From: Okapia johnstoni
Lineage: Eukaryota; Chordata; Mammalia; Artiodactyla; Giraffidae
DNA: 64,000 nucleotides
Direction: 5' to 3'
NCBI GenBank assembly: GCA_024291935.2
Contig: CM044317.1
Span: forward strand, 64,470,730-64,534,729
Part shown: piece by piece, positions 47,787 through 60,290 of the stretch
Position numbering within the stretch: position 1 is the stretch's first letter
Layout of the letters: the number at the start of each line of letters is the position of its first letter
Program-made: the position numbers and the translations under genes
The notes under the pieces: model-generated
The model's input: the letters and a program-made list of their open reading frames with translations, nothing else
The model's database searches: none
Told to the model about the DNA's origin: nothing

Positions 47787-47985
47787 AAGTGTCTCAGATG
47801 GGAAAGAAGCTGCCTGCAATGCAGGAGACCCGAGTTCCATCCCTGGGTTGGGAAGATCCCCTAGAGAAGGAAATGGCAACCCACTCCAGTATTCTCGCCT
47901 AGAGAATTCCACGGACAGAGGAACCTATTGGGCTAGTCTATGGGGTTGCAAAGAGTTGGACACAACTGAGCAACTTTCACTCACA
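47787..47985 (+). mobile_element. Bov-tA SINE, plus
   Basis: tctcagatgggaaagaagc, gagttccatccctgggttgg, gagttggacacaactgagca. It lies about 165 bp after the last exon seen. Confidence 0.9.
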
Positions 47986-48658
47986 TAAGACAGAGGCAAC
48001 ATTTTGTTATGAGAGACTAGTAACTATGACATTTGATAATGAAAGATAAGAAACAGCCATAGAGGGAAGGGCTTGCAAATAATGGGGGACAGTTTTTCTG
48101 ACATCGTTCACCCCAGAAGCTTACTCCTTTTCCAACCTAAAGCTCAGAAGACATCCAGTTCCAAAACTATAACTGCCAAATGGATTCTGCCAAAGGCACC
48201 TGAGGAGTGTATTCTCTTTGGAGAAAAGACAGTTCCTGTAGTTTCTATTTGCATATATTTTCATAGTAAATATGAATGGAAAATGCTAATGCATTCAAAA
48301 TAGTTTCTTTATTAAAAGAGCAGGATTTTAGTAAAGGAATGCAAAGAGATACTACGAAGCAGTTGCAGTTAATATATCAGCCCCAAAGCAAAGAAAAAAT
48401 CATTTAGTCCAAAGATATCAATCTCTTCAAGAGTAAGACTCTACCCATATCCTCAACCAAGACAGGCATGACTAACTGGTTACGGTCCCCGGAGCTAGGC
48501 TATCAGATGCTGTCTTTTAAATGCTATACTAACTGATTCATTAACAACTGACTAGAATTGGTATATGAGAAGAGACCCACTTGCCATTCCTTAACTAGTT
48601 CTATAACTAGCCAGCGGGCTACGACAAGTGTGAAAAGGGACAAGTGTGGGATATCCAA

Positions 48659-48882
48659 GGGCTTCCCAGGTGGCGCTAGTTTTAAAGAACCTGCCTGCCA
48701 GTGCAGGAGATTTAAGAGACTTGGGTGTAGTCCCTGGGTTGGGGAGACCCCTGGAGAAGGAAATGGCAACCCACTCCAGTATTCTTGCCTGGAGAATCCC
48801 ATGGACAGAGGAGCCTGGCGGGCTACAGTTCATGGGGTCACAAAAAGTAGGACACAACTGAAGTGACTTAGCACGCACACAC
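48659..48882 (+). mobile_element. Bov-tA SINE, plus
   Basis: ggcttcccaggtggcgctag, ccactccagtattcttgcct, gacacaactgaagtgactta, and an (AC)n end. Perfect duplication gggatatccaa at 48648-48658 and 48883-48893. Confidence 0.94.
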
Positions 48883-49023
48883 GGGATATCCAACTCAAAA
48901 GACCAAGCTAGGACAGGAAAAAGGAAAGAAGAGGCAGAAGAAGCGTTGCTATGGCCACTTCTAGCCAATGCCTCATCAGTGGCATTATAGTTAATATCAC
49001 CTTCTCACGGGTTTGGCCAGCGG

Positions 49024-49479
49024 ATGGGGCATCTTACTGGGTGGGGCATCTCCAATCAGGTCACACTGAGTTGGGAGGTTCCCAGAGAAGTGCTGAGCTG
49101 GAGTGAGTATACACTTGAGAGGTCCAGAGGCAAAGCAGCAGAAGCGAATCATCAGAAATATTACTATGCTAAGCCAAATCATAGCCAAGAAACAGACCAG
49201 GGAGAGCAGACACAGGTGGAAAGGAGGTCACCAACAAGGTTGGCAGCTGGGAGGACCAGAAGCAGATCTGGAAGAGGAGAGGTGGAGAAAGCGGCCATGG
49301 CAGCAGATAGAGATAAAATGCTGAGTCTCTGCTTTACGTGGAACCTTCTGCAGAGCCTTGAGGCAACAATGGCAGCTTCAACAAACTGTGTATTGTCGGA
49401 TAGCATTGATACATTGTTGGTAATTCGTTTTCTCTGCCTGGTGCAATCTCTGAGTCCTGAGTGCCCCTGGTCGTCATAA
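49024..49479 (+). other. Unassigned open frame of 151 codons, probably non-coding
   Basis: An ATG-started frame in slightly G/C-richer intron. Its predicted product is polar in the first two thirds (Arg, Ser, Gln rich) and I recognise no domain. Another frame of 111 codons overlaps on the minus strand (49514-49179). It sits inside an SLC35F1 intron with no splice or promoter evidence. A chance frame or an old LTR is more likely than a gene. Confidence 0.25.
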
Positions 49480-49849
49480 GGGTAAAAAGCAAAATCACAG
49501 CATGTTCCTCCCACTGCTCCCTACCACAGTGCTGGGAGGGCCCCTTTCCCTCAGAATCACCCCCAAGCACCCCCAAGCTGGGGTCTCACCAGCACAGTGC
49601 CGCAGCTGCCATTTTTCTTCTCTCCTCTACAGCTAAGCATCCACATTGCATCTATTCCTCAGCATGAGTTCCAATCTCAGCACTTCCTCCTATAATCCTC
49701 TTTATAAGCTCTTGAACTAGAAGAATCCCTTGAATCGTCCTCAAGGGAAGATGCCCAAAGCCTATTGTTTTTATGCAGGACTGCGGTCAGCTCTTGGGCA
49801 GTACAGATCCAGCTCAGCTATCAGCATCCCTCATGGCAGTGCTCAGAAA

Positions 49850-49975
49850 GTCTGCTTTCACCAGGGGAAACTGCTAAAAATGCAGATTCCTGGTCCATAG
49901 CCGCAGAATAAGCGTCTGGGGATCTTCCGGGGGAGTCTGCTGCCAGTAAAGCTGATGTTCTCTGATTGTGAGAAC
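49850..49975 (+). mobile_element. Possible MER5-like relic
   Basis: aatgcagattcctggtccat and agaataagcgtctggggatc resemble the middle of MER5 elements. Confidence 0.35.
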
Positions 49976-50344
49976 AAATACCTGAAAGGGGTGCCTGAAC
50001 AGTGTTTGTGCCTATTTGAGTCTGTCACTCCTCACACTTCACTTCATTTGGTTAGACTTTGGGCTCTCTACATAAACAGACATCAGGAACCAAGAAGGCT
50101 GATGAACCAGGTAAATTCCAGTTCTTCAACGTCCATCTTCTCCTCTTACTATTTATGTTACTGCTAACTTAGGAGAAGTAACTCGGGGGAAGAGGAAGTC
50201 ATGTAGTACCTCTCATCTTGCCATCAGAAGGGAACCTGTGTTACCTGAAAATGACATTCCTGGATTCACCAATTTGGAGGAGTCATAGAAGTTTTTTAAT
50301 TCTTTAAACAATGCTTTGCACTATACACATATACACATACACAT

Positions 50345-50456
50345 ACACATATATTTGGTTACAGTTTAACAGATAAATTCCCTTAAGGCAAAATTGGTTA
50401 TATTGTATATACATATATACACTATACACATATATTTGGTTACAATTTAACAGATA
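50345..50456. repeat. Local duplication with 81-bp period
   Basis: acacatatatttggttaca plus gtttaacagata at 50345 recurs at 50426 with one change. (CATA)n microsatellite sequence surrounds it. Confidence 0.85.
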
Positions 50457-50529
50457 AAAATTGGTTCAACACAATATTTGTTTTCTCTAAATTCAGTCCT
50501 ATTGTTTTTTTCAAAATCAAACTTTCAAG

Positions 50530-51231
50530 ACAAAGTTATAGATTCACAATTTTGAATCTACAAGTTTTAAGAAATAATACGAGTTCTCATTTACCCTTTA
50601 TCTAGATTCGCTCATTGGTGACATCTTGCAAAACTGTGATATAGTGTCAGGATATTTACACTGACCCAGTTAACAAACAGAACATTTCCATCCCCACAAG
50701 TGTTCTTATTGCCTTTTTACAACCATACCTACTTAGTGCTCACTCACCTCATTAACACCTTGAAACCACGAATTTATTCTCCATTTCTGTAAATTTGTCA
50801 CTTCGAGAATGGCATGTAAATGGAATAATACAGTATGTAACCTTTTGGGATTGACTCTTTTCACAGCATAATTTTTCAGCATCATCTGAAGATTCATCCA
50901 GATATTTATATCGGTAGCTCATTCTATTTTATTGCTGAGTACCGTTCTATGGCATGGTTATACCAAAATTCATTTAACCACAGACTCAGTGAAAGACTGG
51001 GTTGTTTCTGTTTGAGGCTATTACATATAAAGCTGCTATGAACACTCATGTACAGCTTCTTGTGTGAACAAAGTTTTCATTTCTCTGAAATAAACACCCA
51101 AGAGTACAGTTACTGGGCTTATGGTTCTCCCACTCTGTGACTGTCTTTTCATTTTCTTGTTAGTGTCCTTGGAAGCACAAAAGTTTTTAATATTGATGAA
51201 TTCCAATTTATCTATCTGTTATACTTTTAAA
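50530..51231 (-). mobile_element. Old L1 fragment, minus
   Basis: Reverse L1 tail: gtgacatcttgcaaaactgt, gtcaggatatttacactgac, ataaagctgctatgaacact, catttctctgaaataaacac. Its text parallels the L1 at 3946-6045. Confidence 0.85.
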
Positions 51232-51455
51232 GGGGCTTCCCACGTGGTGCTAGTGGTAAAGAACCCACCTGCTAATGCAGGAGACTTAAGAGAAGCGGGT
51301 TCGATCCCTGGGTTGGGAAGATCCCCTGGAGGAGGGCATAGCAGCCCACTCCAGTATTATTGCCTAGAGAATCCCATGGACAGAAGAGCCTGGTGGGTTA
51401 TGGTCCATAGGGTCTCAAAGAGTTGGACACAACTGAAGCATCTTAGCACACACAC
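51232..51455 (+). mobile_element. Bov-tA SINE, plus
   Basis: ggcttcccacgtggtgctag, gggttcgatccctgggttgg, ttggacacaactgaagcatc, (AC)n end. It is inserted at the edge of the L1 fragment. Confidence 0.92.
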
Positions 51456-51689
51456 ACATATTTTTAAAACCACGAAAGGAACCAATTCAAGCCCACCATG
51501 GCCTTTGGGCCACCACGTCTTCCCAGGTGGTTTTGGATACCACTCCTCTCCAGGGTTTAGTAATGACTGCCAGTTGCCTCACAGTGTCTGCCCTAAGGAG
51601 ATGGCTGAAAGTCACAGCCTAAAGAAGAGAAGATTCATTTCAGGCCAGGGTGTCTTTATTTAGAGTGTAGTGTTGAAGAGAGCTTAATC

Positions 51690-52010
51690 TAGTATCCCTC
51701 GACCTTGATTACACATTGGAATCACCTGGAGAGTTTTTTAAAATACCGATGCTTGGATCCCATTCACTGATTCTATATTTTGGCGGTCTGCAATGCAGCC
51801 TGGGCATTCGATTTTTAAAGACCCCCAACTGAGATGGTTGGATGGCATCAGCAACTCCATGGACATGAGTTTGAGCAAACTCTGGGAGATGGTGAAGGAC
51901 AGGGAAGCCTGGCGGGCTGCAGCCCATGAGGTCGCAAAGAGTTAGACATGACTTAGCGACTGAACAACAATTGATCTTGGTGTGCGACCAGAATTGAGAG
52001 TCACTTGTTC
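51690..52010. mobile_element. MER5-type DNA transposon relic, split by BovB
   Basis: attggaatcacctggagagt, then aataccgatgcttggatccc. After the BovB insertion, agaattgagagtcacttg closes it. Confidence 0.65.
51831..51970 (+). mobile_element. BovB 3'-end fragment, plus
   Basis: gagatggttggatggcatca, agcaaactctgggagatggt, gagttagacatgacttagcg, and (CAA) end. Confidence 0.9.
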
Positions 52011-52884
52011 AGAATTACTGTATGTGGCTGCAAGCAGGTGGCACCAGGACCAGAGGGTGAAGGTTATAAGATTATAGTGAAACAGAAAGAGACCTTGTTA
52101 ACAGTTAGTCATCCGAAAGTGGAATACACTGTCTTGGGAGTTCCCCTCACTGGAGGAAGCAGTACAAAAATGTGAGAGGGATGCTGTGGAGGGGACTCAC
52201 TCTTCCGATGATTAACCCATGACCTCTGGGACCTCATTTAATTTTACTACAGTCTGCAGTTAGAGTTTATTCTTTCAGCTCATCATGATGTCTTTGAACA
52301 ACCTCTGGTCTGGTTATAAATATCTACCAGTTGAGAGAGGAGGGCTTTTTGCTCACAGATGTTGCTTACCCAGGCAGAACTAAATAATTAAATGAAGCTC
52401 TTCTGCCCTACATTGATTATTTGCTTTTTTCTTGCTTTCTATCCTTGGAAAAAATCCATTCACTTCCCCACCCACCAGTCCACTGTCTGCAGCTTCTCTG
52501 CCTCTTGTGCTGACTGGGCAATAAAGCCCCACATCTCAAGGAAGCAAAGGACTTAATTCTGAATTAGGCTGTCTACATGGTATAGAGCTCTTTCAGACTC
52601 TAATTTTATGAGACTTTTGAGAAGTGGTCATGTTTCTTTTCTTTATTATACCAACACTATGGAATCCAGAACAGTAAATCCATAGCAATCCTTGGAAATT
52701 ACCGGAGATGAGCTCTGCTGGACCTCAGAGATTCCCTAAAACCAAACCTAGAAAGAGATTCACATGGGAAGTTTTCAAGTTTATGGTGTCATGGCTTTTC
52801 AAGGTCAAAGCTTGACCAGTTATGAACTCTATCCCCCTATTTACTGAACACAAAAACACTTTTGAAATTGAAGATGTATCCCTA

Positions 52885-53535
52885 TGATGGCTATAACAAA
52901 TTAGCATGTACTTAGTAGCTAAAAACAACACAGATTTATTACCTTACAGTACTAGAGGTCAGAGACTTCCCTGGGGTGGCTCAGACAGTAAAGAGTCTGC
53001 CTGCAATGCAGGAGACCTGCATTTGATCCCTAGATCAGGAAGATCCCCTGAACAAGGGAATGGCAACCTACTCCAGTATTCTTGCCTGGAGAATTCTATG
53101 GACAGAGGAGCCTGGCAGGTTACAGTCCATGTGGTCACAAAGAGCCAGACATGACTGAGCAACTAACACTTTCACTTCAGTGAAGGTTAGCAGAGCTGTG
53201 TGGTTTCTGGGGACTCTAGGGGAGAATCTGTTTCCTTGTCCTTTCCAGCTTCTGGAGGTTACCTGCATTCCTTGGCTCGTGGCCCCTTCCTCCATCTTCA
53301 AATCCATCACTCTAGCATCTTCAGATCTGACTCTGCCATTACTGCGTCCCTTATAAGGACTCAAATGATTATATTGGACCCACCCAGATAATCCAGAATA
53401 ATGTCACCATCTCAAAATGCTTAACTTCACCACATATGCAAAGCCCCTTTTACCACTTAAGGTAATATATTCACAGCTTTCAGGGATTAGGATGTGACCA
53501 TTTTGGGGAGTCCATTATTCTGCCTGCCACAGGAT
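52885..53535 (-). mobile_element. MaLR LTR, minus, split by a SINE
   Basis: The 52885-52962 part (ctaaaaacaacacagattta) and the 53177-53535 part (gtggtttctggggactctag, cttataaggactcaaatgat, ggattaggatgtgaccattt, ttctgcctgccaca) read as a reverse MLT1/MST-type LTR. Confidence 0.65.
52963..53176 (+). mobile_element. Bov-tA SINE, plus
   Basis: acttccctggggtggctcag, ccactgc-free variant of the body, gtattcttgcctggagaatt, gccagacatgactgagcaac and the ttcacttcag tail. Confidence 0.9.
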
Positions 53536-53819
53536 GCCCATTAATAACTTACCCCAAGACAAATAAGGGTACATTGGCTTCAAGCTGGACCACCTGGGAC
53601 ATGGGAATGTGCTCTTCAGAAGCCAATTCTGGGCAGTGAAGCCACCTTCCACCTATCTATACACACTGTGCTTTGCTGAATTTCCCAGCTGCTTTTTAAA
53701 GTTGTTATGTTGCCTGCTGATATGTGACTTTAAGAAAGAAAACACTACATCAGGTGGTGAGAAAATGAATTGGGTGGGAAGATTACTTCAGTGTATGCTG
53801 TGTCAAGCATGAGTTCAGC

Positions 53820-53960
53820 AGTCTGATGTGGCAAAATGAGCTTGGGCTGCAAAGCCAAGGGAGCCTAGATTTAACTTGTGGTTTCTCTTTATTATTTAAG
53901 TGTTTTGATCCAGTTATTTATTCTCTCCAAACTTCAAGGTGATTAGACTTTCCTTAGGGA
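53820..53960 (+). mobile_element. MIR relic, plus
   Basis: gcttgggctgcaaagccaag, then ctagatttaacttgtggttt, then ttctctccaaacttcaaggt follows MIR. Confidence 0.6.
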
Positions 53961-54839
53961 GGCTTTGAAGGCACTACATAATTTTTGAATGGTGACCAGT
54001 GGTGATGTACTTCTCTGAGTGAAAGTATAGTTCAGGATTAGTAATCTCTCTCTCATTCCATTTTTAGGATGCTGCTCTTAAACAGTCAGATTTTATAACT
54101 GGATATGTAGCTTTAAACAATTTTGTTTGAGTTTTCTCTTATTCCTTATCTGAAAAGGCAGAACTGGGTCTCATGCATAAAATTTTTTAAAATATTATAT
54201 CAGTCATTTTCAACTGACTTCAAGAGTTCCTTGATTCCTTCATTACAGTAGAATTTTTAGATGATACTCATAAATTAAAAAAAATTCAAATGTTAAAGTA
54301 AAATATCAATCACTCTTTCATGATATGCCATTGTGTACTGAACATTCTTCAGGAAAAAAAGTAGCCAGTGTTAAACATACAGGATATTCCCCTTTGCCTG
54401 ATATTTAAAATAGAAAACGGCTTACTTCACTTCATTTTGCTGTTACCTTATCAAAGCTTAATATTGCCACAGAATTGCTGTAATGGTTAAACTTGAGAGT
54501 AACTTCATAAGAGGTGATTATTTTTGTAGCTTTATCAAAATAGATAAAAAATTGATAGAGAAAAAAAAAAAGAACACTGTTAAGTCTAAGTCCCCTTTAA
54601 AAATACTCCGCTTAGTCCATTGGCTTACCTCGTTCCCAAAATGGAGCCGCATGAAGCCACAGGTGATTCTAGTGCAAGAGTAATATTTTAGGAAGGTAAG
54701 GGCTTCGTAAAACTTACACACTTACATCAGGAAGATGTTTATACCACCCAAAAATTCACTACTGAAAAAGGGAGAGTTTTCAAAATCATTTGTCCAAGAA
54801 GGCCACTTTATTCTGGGTAATGTGATTCCTATAATCACA

Positions 54840-54960
54840 TTTAGAAGTTTATCTGTATGTTTTAGTCTCATTTTAAACCATATTTTAAACACATTTTTAG
54901 TCTCATTTTTAAACACACTTAGAACTTTCTCTGTATGTTTTAGTCTCATATTTAAACTTA
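54840..54960. repeat. Degenerate tandem repeat
   Basis: ctgtatgttttagtctcat occurs twice, with ttagtctcatttttaaacac-type partial copies between. The minus open frame with repeated MRLKHT is a product of this. Confidence 0.75.
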
Positions 54961-55242
54961 ATTTTTTGTAATTGCCATGAGTTATTTTTAACAAATAATC
55001 AGAAAAGTTTCTTACATCGTCAACTGACTATTCAAGCAATCCAGATTACATCCTATGAGGACAGGTGTCAAACTCCCTGATTCAACCTGACCCTCTCTGT
55101 CAGCCACTAAAAATTACCGCCCCAATGTGTGCCAGTTTCTCTAACTGGTTTTGTTGTTGTTATAGGAGACTTGGCGAGAAAAGTTTAATAACTCTGAATG
55201 TAGGGCTAATTTAATAAAATATTGTTATGCACTAAGTTTGAA

Positions 55243-55345
55243 AGAACTTCATTCAGCAAATGTTTATGTATTCTATGCCTGCTATGCTCCAAGAACTGTT
55301 TCAGCTCTTAACTCTTTATTTATAAATAAAGGTGACAAGAACACC
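55243..55345 (-). mobile_element. L2 end relic, minus
   Basis: cattcagcaaatgtttatg, then ctgctatgctccaagaactg fits the reverse L2 3' end. Confidence 0.55.
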
Positions 55346-56044
55346 AAAAATCACCAGGCGGATTAATGCAAAGGAAGAGATTCCAAACCACTGAAACTTG
55401 AATAGACCAGCAATTTCAAGCATCCTTAACATCTGAGTTTCAGTGCCAGAGTTTGCAGAGATTGCATCAAGAGTGGAATCTTTCATTAGCCATGGATCTG
55501 AATCTGCAGCCAAGCAACCTTGTTGATCCTTGGCGACAGTAAGCAATTTCAGTAATGGAACTGCACTTGAAAAGCTGGGGCAGGCAGCTCCAGCTCATTG
55601 CAGCCAATAAGCATAAAGCAAGACTGCACATCTTATTTAGAAAAATATCCACATATGTGACCAGTTATATTTCTTTTTGTAAGAACAGCATCTTAAAAGG
55701 CTGTGACTTTTAAGTTCATTATCCCTGATACAATTATAAATGGTAGATTTAAAAACCAACACAGCTTTCATGACTTCGTATTTTTTTAAACTATGACTGG
55801 TGAGTAGAGAATTGGAGAAACCAGCATCACTGAGGCCTCAAAGTGTTTCACTTGAAATAGCAAATAGTGAGAGCAATGAATGTTTAGACTTGGTTTCCCC
55901 CTGCCCGAAAACTCAGTATAGTGTCTCCTGAGGTTTCTATATTGCTGAATTAGAGTAAGGGCTTTAATGGGTGGGAGGAAGTGCTCACTAGGCAGCCATT
56001 CAGGAACCGAGATTCCTTCCATCTCATGGCTCTGCCATCCTCTG

Positions 56045-56255
56045 GAGCAAGGATCAAAAACTATGAACTGTGAGCCAGCCTCCCATTTTTGTAAATATAA
56101 TTTTATAGGACTATAGCCATGTCCATTTCTTTGTATGTTATTCATGGCTGCTTTTGGCCTACAACAGCAGCACCAAGGAGTTGCAACAGGGTCTGTATGA
56201 CATAAGCCTAAAATATTTACTGTCTGGCTCCTTAAGAAAAATTTTGCTGGCTCCT
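56045..56255. mobile_element. hAT-like DNA transposon relic, family name uncertain
   Basis: caaaaactatgaactgtgag, aatataattttataggacta, cctaaaatatttactgtctg match a common old mammalian DNA element I know by text but cannot name safely. A second copy of it lies in the opposite direction at 58722. Confidence 0.55.
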
Positions 56256-57859
56256 GGGCCAGGCTCTTGCAGTCTTCTTCGGGGCTCTCTGTGAGATAGC
56301 CTAGAGACTTTTGGGCTACATAACCTCCTCCTCATTCTATTGGCCAGAACTCAGTCATGTGGCCACACTCTATTGCAAGGGAGCCTGGGAAATGTAGTCA
56401 AACTGTTTGTATGGGAAGAAGGTAAAAGAGGTTTCATGAGCAAGTAGCCAGTCTCTGGCGCACTAGCAATTTCCATTTACCAGAAATATTGAAAGGATTA
56501 GAGAAGCTGGGGATAAATTGTGAGGGAGATTCAAAATTATAACCAGAAGTCAAAATTCCTGCTACACGAATCTATTGATAAACTCCACGTCACAAGCAGA
56601 TATTTTGAACTCGTCTCATCAGGACAAGCTGTAAGAAAGAACAGAATGAGCTAATAGTGATACAGAAGTTTCAAACGGAAAGGCTTGTGGTTGGACTGGA
56701 GCATAGCCAGGAAAAACCAGCTAGCTGTCTTCCAGGAGAATGTGTGGGGTGTGTTTGTCATCACGGTGCATACCCTGGCCCCCTCCTGCATTCTCAGACA
56801 CCTAATTTTGTCAGCAGACCTGTAGGATCCATCTCTCATGGATGGGGTCACAGAAATCAGAGCATCAATTTGCTAAGATAAAGAACAAAGATTGGCTCAG
56901 ACATTGTCTTGACTAAAGCTGAAACATCACTCTACGCATCTTTAGTGGCTACCATAGATGAGAGGTTTTTAAAAAAGACGATACTTAAAGTTTTTAGAGT
57001 TTTTATTTACTTCCTTCTATAAGAGATAATTCATGCTATCCTTTCTTTATTTCTTGACTTCTGTTTACTATTTTTATATTGTAATTATTTTATTAGCTAA
57101 TTTCTATCAATATAGTCTCTATGTAGTATTTCCATACTTACTACATTTGCTATACCACCAGTCTCTGAAATGCCAGCTCTTCTTATCTGAATTCCTTATC
57201 TTGATTAATCTCTCAATGGCTCAGTTTCATCACTGTTCATATCAGGAAGCTGGCATGCACTGTTGTCCAGGCTGCCCACAGTGCAATTTGTCCATTTATG
57301 AGGAATATTTTCCAGTAGATGGTAGTCAAGTACCTTAAAAGAAGGGAGACTATAGTCACTGCAAAAGTGCTATTGAAAAATGGGACAAAATTGCAATGAG
57401 ACACTGATTAGAAGTTGATATTAATAAGTGACTTATTCTCAGTTTTAATTGACAAACATGTACAGCAAATTAAATGGTTCCTCTGTTTCTGTTTACTTCA
57501 TTCTTTGTACATAACTAAAACTCTTCACTCTTACATTGCTAAACACTAACTTAGTCATACATGTAGTTTTTTCCTTATTTAAATATATTTTAGACTATGT
57601 TTTTTTTAAATAGATACATTGTAAACCATTCTGCAGGGCTTCTCATTTAGCAATGTAACTCAGTGTAACTTGAATGTAAATTTTGGCTACTAGTGTCACA
57701 TGTAGTTCCTTCTTGATGTTTCATGGAACCAGGCACTTTCGAGCAGGAGTAGAGCTGTCCTCCATTGCTCTGGAAGTCTCGGCAATTATGGATTGTATTG
57801 GTGTTGTCTTTGTGCACTAACCAGTCCCAACTTTAAGTGAAAGTCCCACGTTATGTTAG

Positions 57860-57975
57860 AAGTAAGTACTAAATTCCCAGGACAGGGGCCATGCACATCT
57901 CCTTCTCTGCTGCATCCCTGATATCTGGTACAGTGCCTGGCATGGTAGGTGTTCACAATTATTTATTCAATGATA
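57860..57975 (+). mobile_element. L2 3' end, plus
   Basis: ctgatatctggtacagtgcc, tggcatggtaggtgttcaca, and a ttattcaatgata end. Confidence 0.75.
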
Positions 57976-57986
57976 GACTTACTTCT

Positions 57987-58217
57987 GGGCTTCCCAGGTG
58001 GCACTAGTGGTAAAGAACCTGTCTGATAATGCAGGAGATGCAAGAGATGCAGGTTGGTCCCTGGGTCTGAAAGATCCCTGGGAGAAGGGCTTGGTCACCC
58101 ACTTCAGTATTCTTACCTGGAGAATCCCATGGACAGAGGAGCCTGGCAGGCTACAGTCCATAGGGTCACAAAGAATTGGACATGACTGAAGCAATGTATC
58201 ATGTACACGCATGCAGG
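57987..58217 (+). mobile_element. Bov-tA SINE, plus
   Basis: ggcttcccaggtggcactag, gcaggagatgcaagagatgc, gacatgactgaagcaatgta. Duplication cttacttct at 57978-57986 and 58218-58226. Confidence 0.92.
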
Positions 58218-58721
58218 CTTACTTCTACAAAAAAACATTAAAGTTTAAACTTCAGTTTTCTACACTGAATGTTATTTAGGAATGTTCACATAGGAAGCAA
58301 AAAGCTTTTCATTGATATGGACTCTTTAGATCTCAAGTTGATGACACCAGCTGAAAAATTAAACATTTAGATCCCACAATAACAAGTCACTGTTTTGATT
58401 CATTCTTTGAGTTGATGGATTGCCTAGGGAACATCAATATTAGAAACCAGTTCAATGCCATAATAACTGTATATATTGTCATGGAAGATGAGAAGAATGG
58501 AACTCACATCAAGGGTTGAACATTTGCTAAGAAATTTATTCTGTTTACAGAAAAAATCATATCTAATATTCAGATTTATTATTTGCAAGTCAACCCAAAG
58601 AAAAATTGTGAGATGTCATCATCATATACTGTATTTTTGTATCTGTATGAGTATTTGTTGATGTGTCTACATCCACAGGGTTTGCAAGCAGTTCTATGAA
58701 AGAACAGATCTGTAACATATA

Positions 58722-58852
58722 CTTCAGACTTGGTGGGCCAGACAGTCTTCACAACTACTCAACTCTGCCATGGACATGGTTGTCTTCCAGTAAAACTTTA
58801 TTTACAAAACAAGACAACTGCCAGATATATTAGTTTACTAACCCCTGACATA
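58722..58852. mobile_element. hAT-like relic, opposite orientation to 56045-56255
   Basis: caactactcaactctgccat, cagtaaaactttatttacaa and tttactaacccctgaca read as the complement of the element at 56045. Confidence 0.55.
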
Positions 58853-59660
58853 GACTATAGCTGTCCTTGCAAGCTTGTCCCTAATCTTCAGCACCAGGAA
58901 GCAACCATTTCCTCTGCCAAGTGCGTCATTAATTAAATGAAAGCTCTACACAAAATGCTGCAAATTTTTTTGGACTTCAAGTGTGTGGACTTGTTTTCAA
59001 AGCAAATTGTAATCATTTCCACGCAGTTTTAGAGTAAGTGGAATGTCTGCCGCCTATTTGAGTTCTTGGTGGCATCTAAGGGTGCATCTGTTAGTTCTGT
59101 TTTAAGGATATCTGTGGCTTGCGTACAATACAATGAGAAGTCTTCAGTTTATTGGTTAATTGTTTTCATTTTATGTAAAGAAATGAGTGGACTTCCAGTG
59201 CTAAACAGCACCTCTGAGCTAAGATGAAGGATATTAAAGCCATAGCTTACAGAGAAGGATGAGCAAAAGCATTTGGAGACAAGCTGCACATTCTAAACTG
59301 ATTTTCGGCATACAGTGTATCCCAGAAAAAAACAATAATATCAGGTAATAACAGTAAGATTAAAATTAACTTTCCCAGAATCACGAGTCCACAGAAAAGA
59401 TGCCATTGTGTGTATGCACAGGTTAACCTGACAATAAAGAAGTTCATTTCCAAGTGACAGATCTCTTTACAGCTTAGTGAGTTCTCACCATCTTCCCCAA
59501 AACTATATATTAACAGAGACATATAGATGAGTATATCAGTTCGTGGAGGTTAAATTTAGGAGATGCCTCTAGATTTTTATTTTTTAAAACATGTTTATAT
59601 AATAGTAACATAACCCAAAGGTCACATTGTTTTCAAGTCTTAAGACATTAGATAACTTAA

Positions 59661-59872
59661 TTTTTAAAAAACTTTAATTTTGTAATGGGGTATCTCCAAT
59701 TAACAAACAATGTTATGATAGTTTCACGTGCACAGCAAAGGAATTCAGCCATATATATATACACACGTATCCATTCTCCCCTGAACTCCCCTCCCATCCA
59801 AGCAGAGTCCACGAGCTATACAGCAGATCCTTGTTGGTTATTTATTTTAAATATAGCAGTACACATGTCCAA
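59661..59872 (-). mobile_element. Ruminant L1 3' end, minus
   Basis: ttttgtaatggggtatctcc, ccattctcccctgaactccc, cttgttggttatttatttta. It has its own 3' end on the left, so it is separate from the next copy. Confidence 0.85.
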
Positions 59873-59879
59873 TAATAGG

Positions 59880-60062
59880 TACAAAGTTTAAATTAAAGGG
59901 GGAAAAATGGGGTGGGATGGGAAGGGAGATGGGAGGGAGTTTCAAAAGGGAGGTGATATATGTATACCCATGACTGATTCATCTTGAAGTTTGACAGAAA
60001 ACAGCAAAATTCTGTAAAGCACTTATCCTTCAATAAAAAATAAATTAATTTTTTTAAAAAAG
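59880..60062 (+). mobile_element. Ruminant L1 3' end, plus
   Basis: gggaggtgatatatgtatac, ttctgtaaagcacttatcct, tcaataaaaaataaatt and an A-run. It lies head-to-head with the preceding L1 tail. Confidence 0.85.
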
Positions 60063-60290
60063 GGGGGAAAGAAATGAACAAGTGTTAAATGTCTGTCACA
60101 TTTTTTATAAGCACTTTGTGGATTTCAAGTATTATGCAATTCTGGGAAAATGTAATAATAATTATATAAGATTTTATGATGAAATAACCAAATATTCTCC
60201 CATATTGCTGATACTTCTCAGTGATATTTTGGAATTAAAAAGTGAGTTTTGGGGCTATGTAAGAGAAGGTGGCAGCTGTTTATCAGGTTC

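Noticed and set aside
59661..60062. Twin-primed single L1
   Set aside because: The left half carries its own L1 3' end at its left edge, and the two halves have different 3' ends, so they are two separate insertions.
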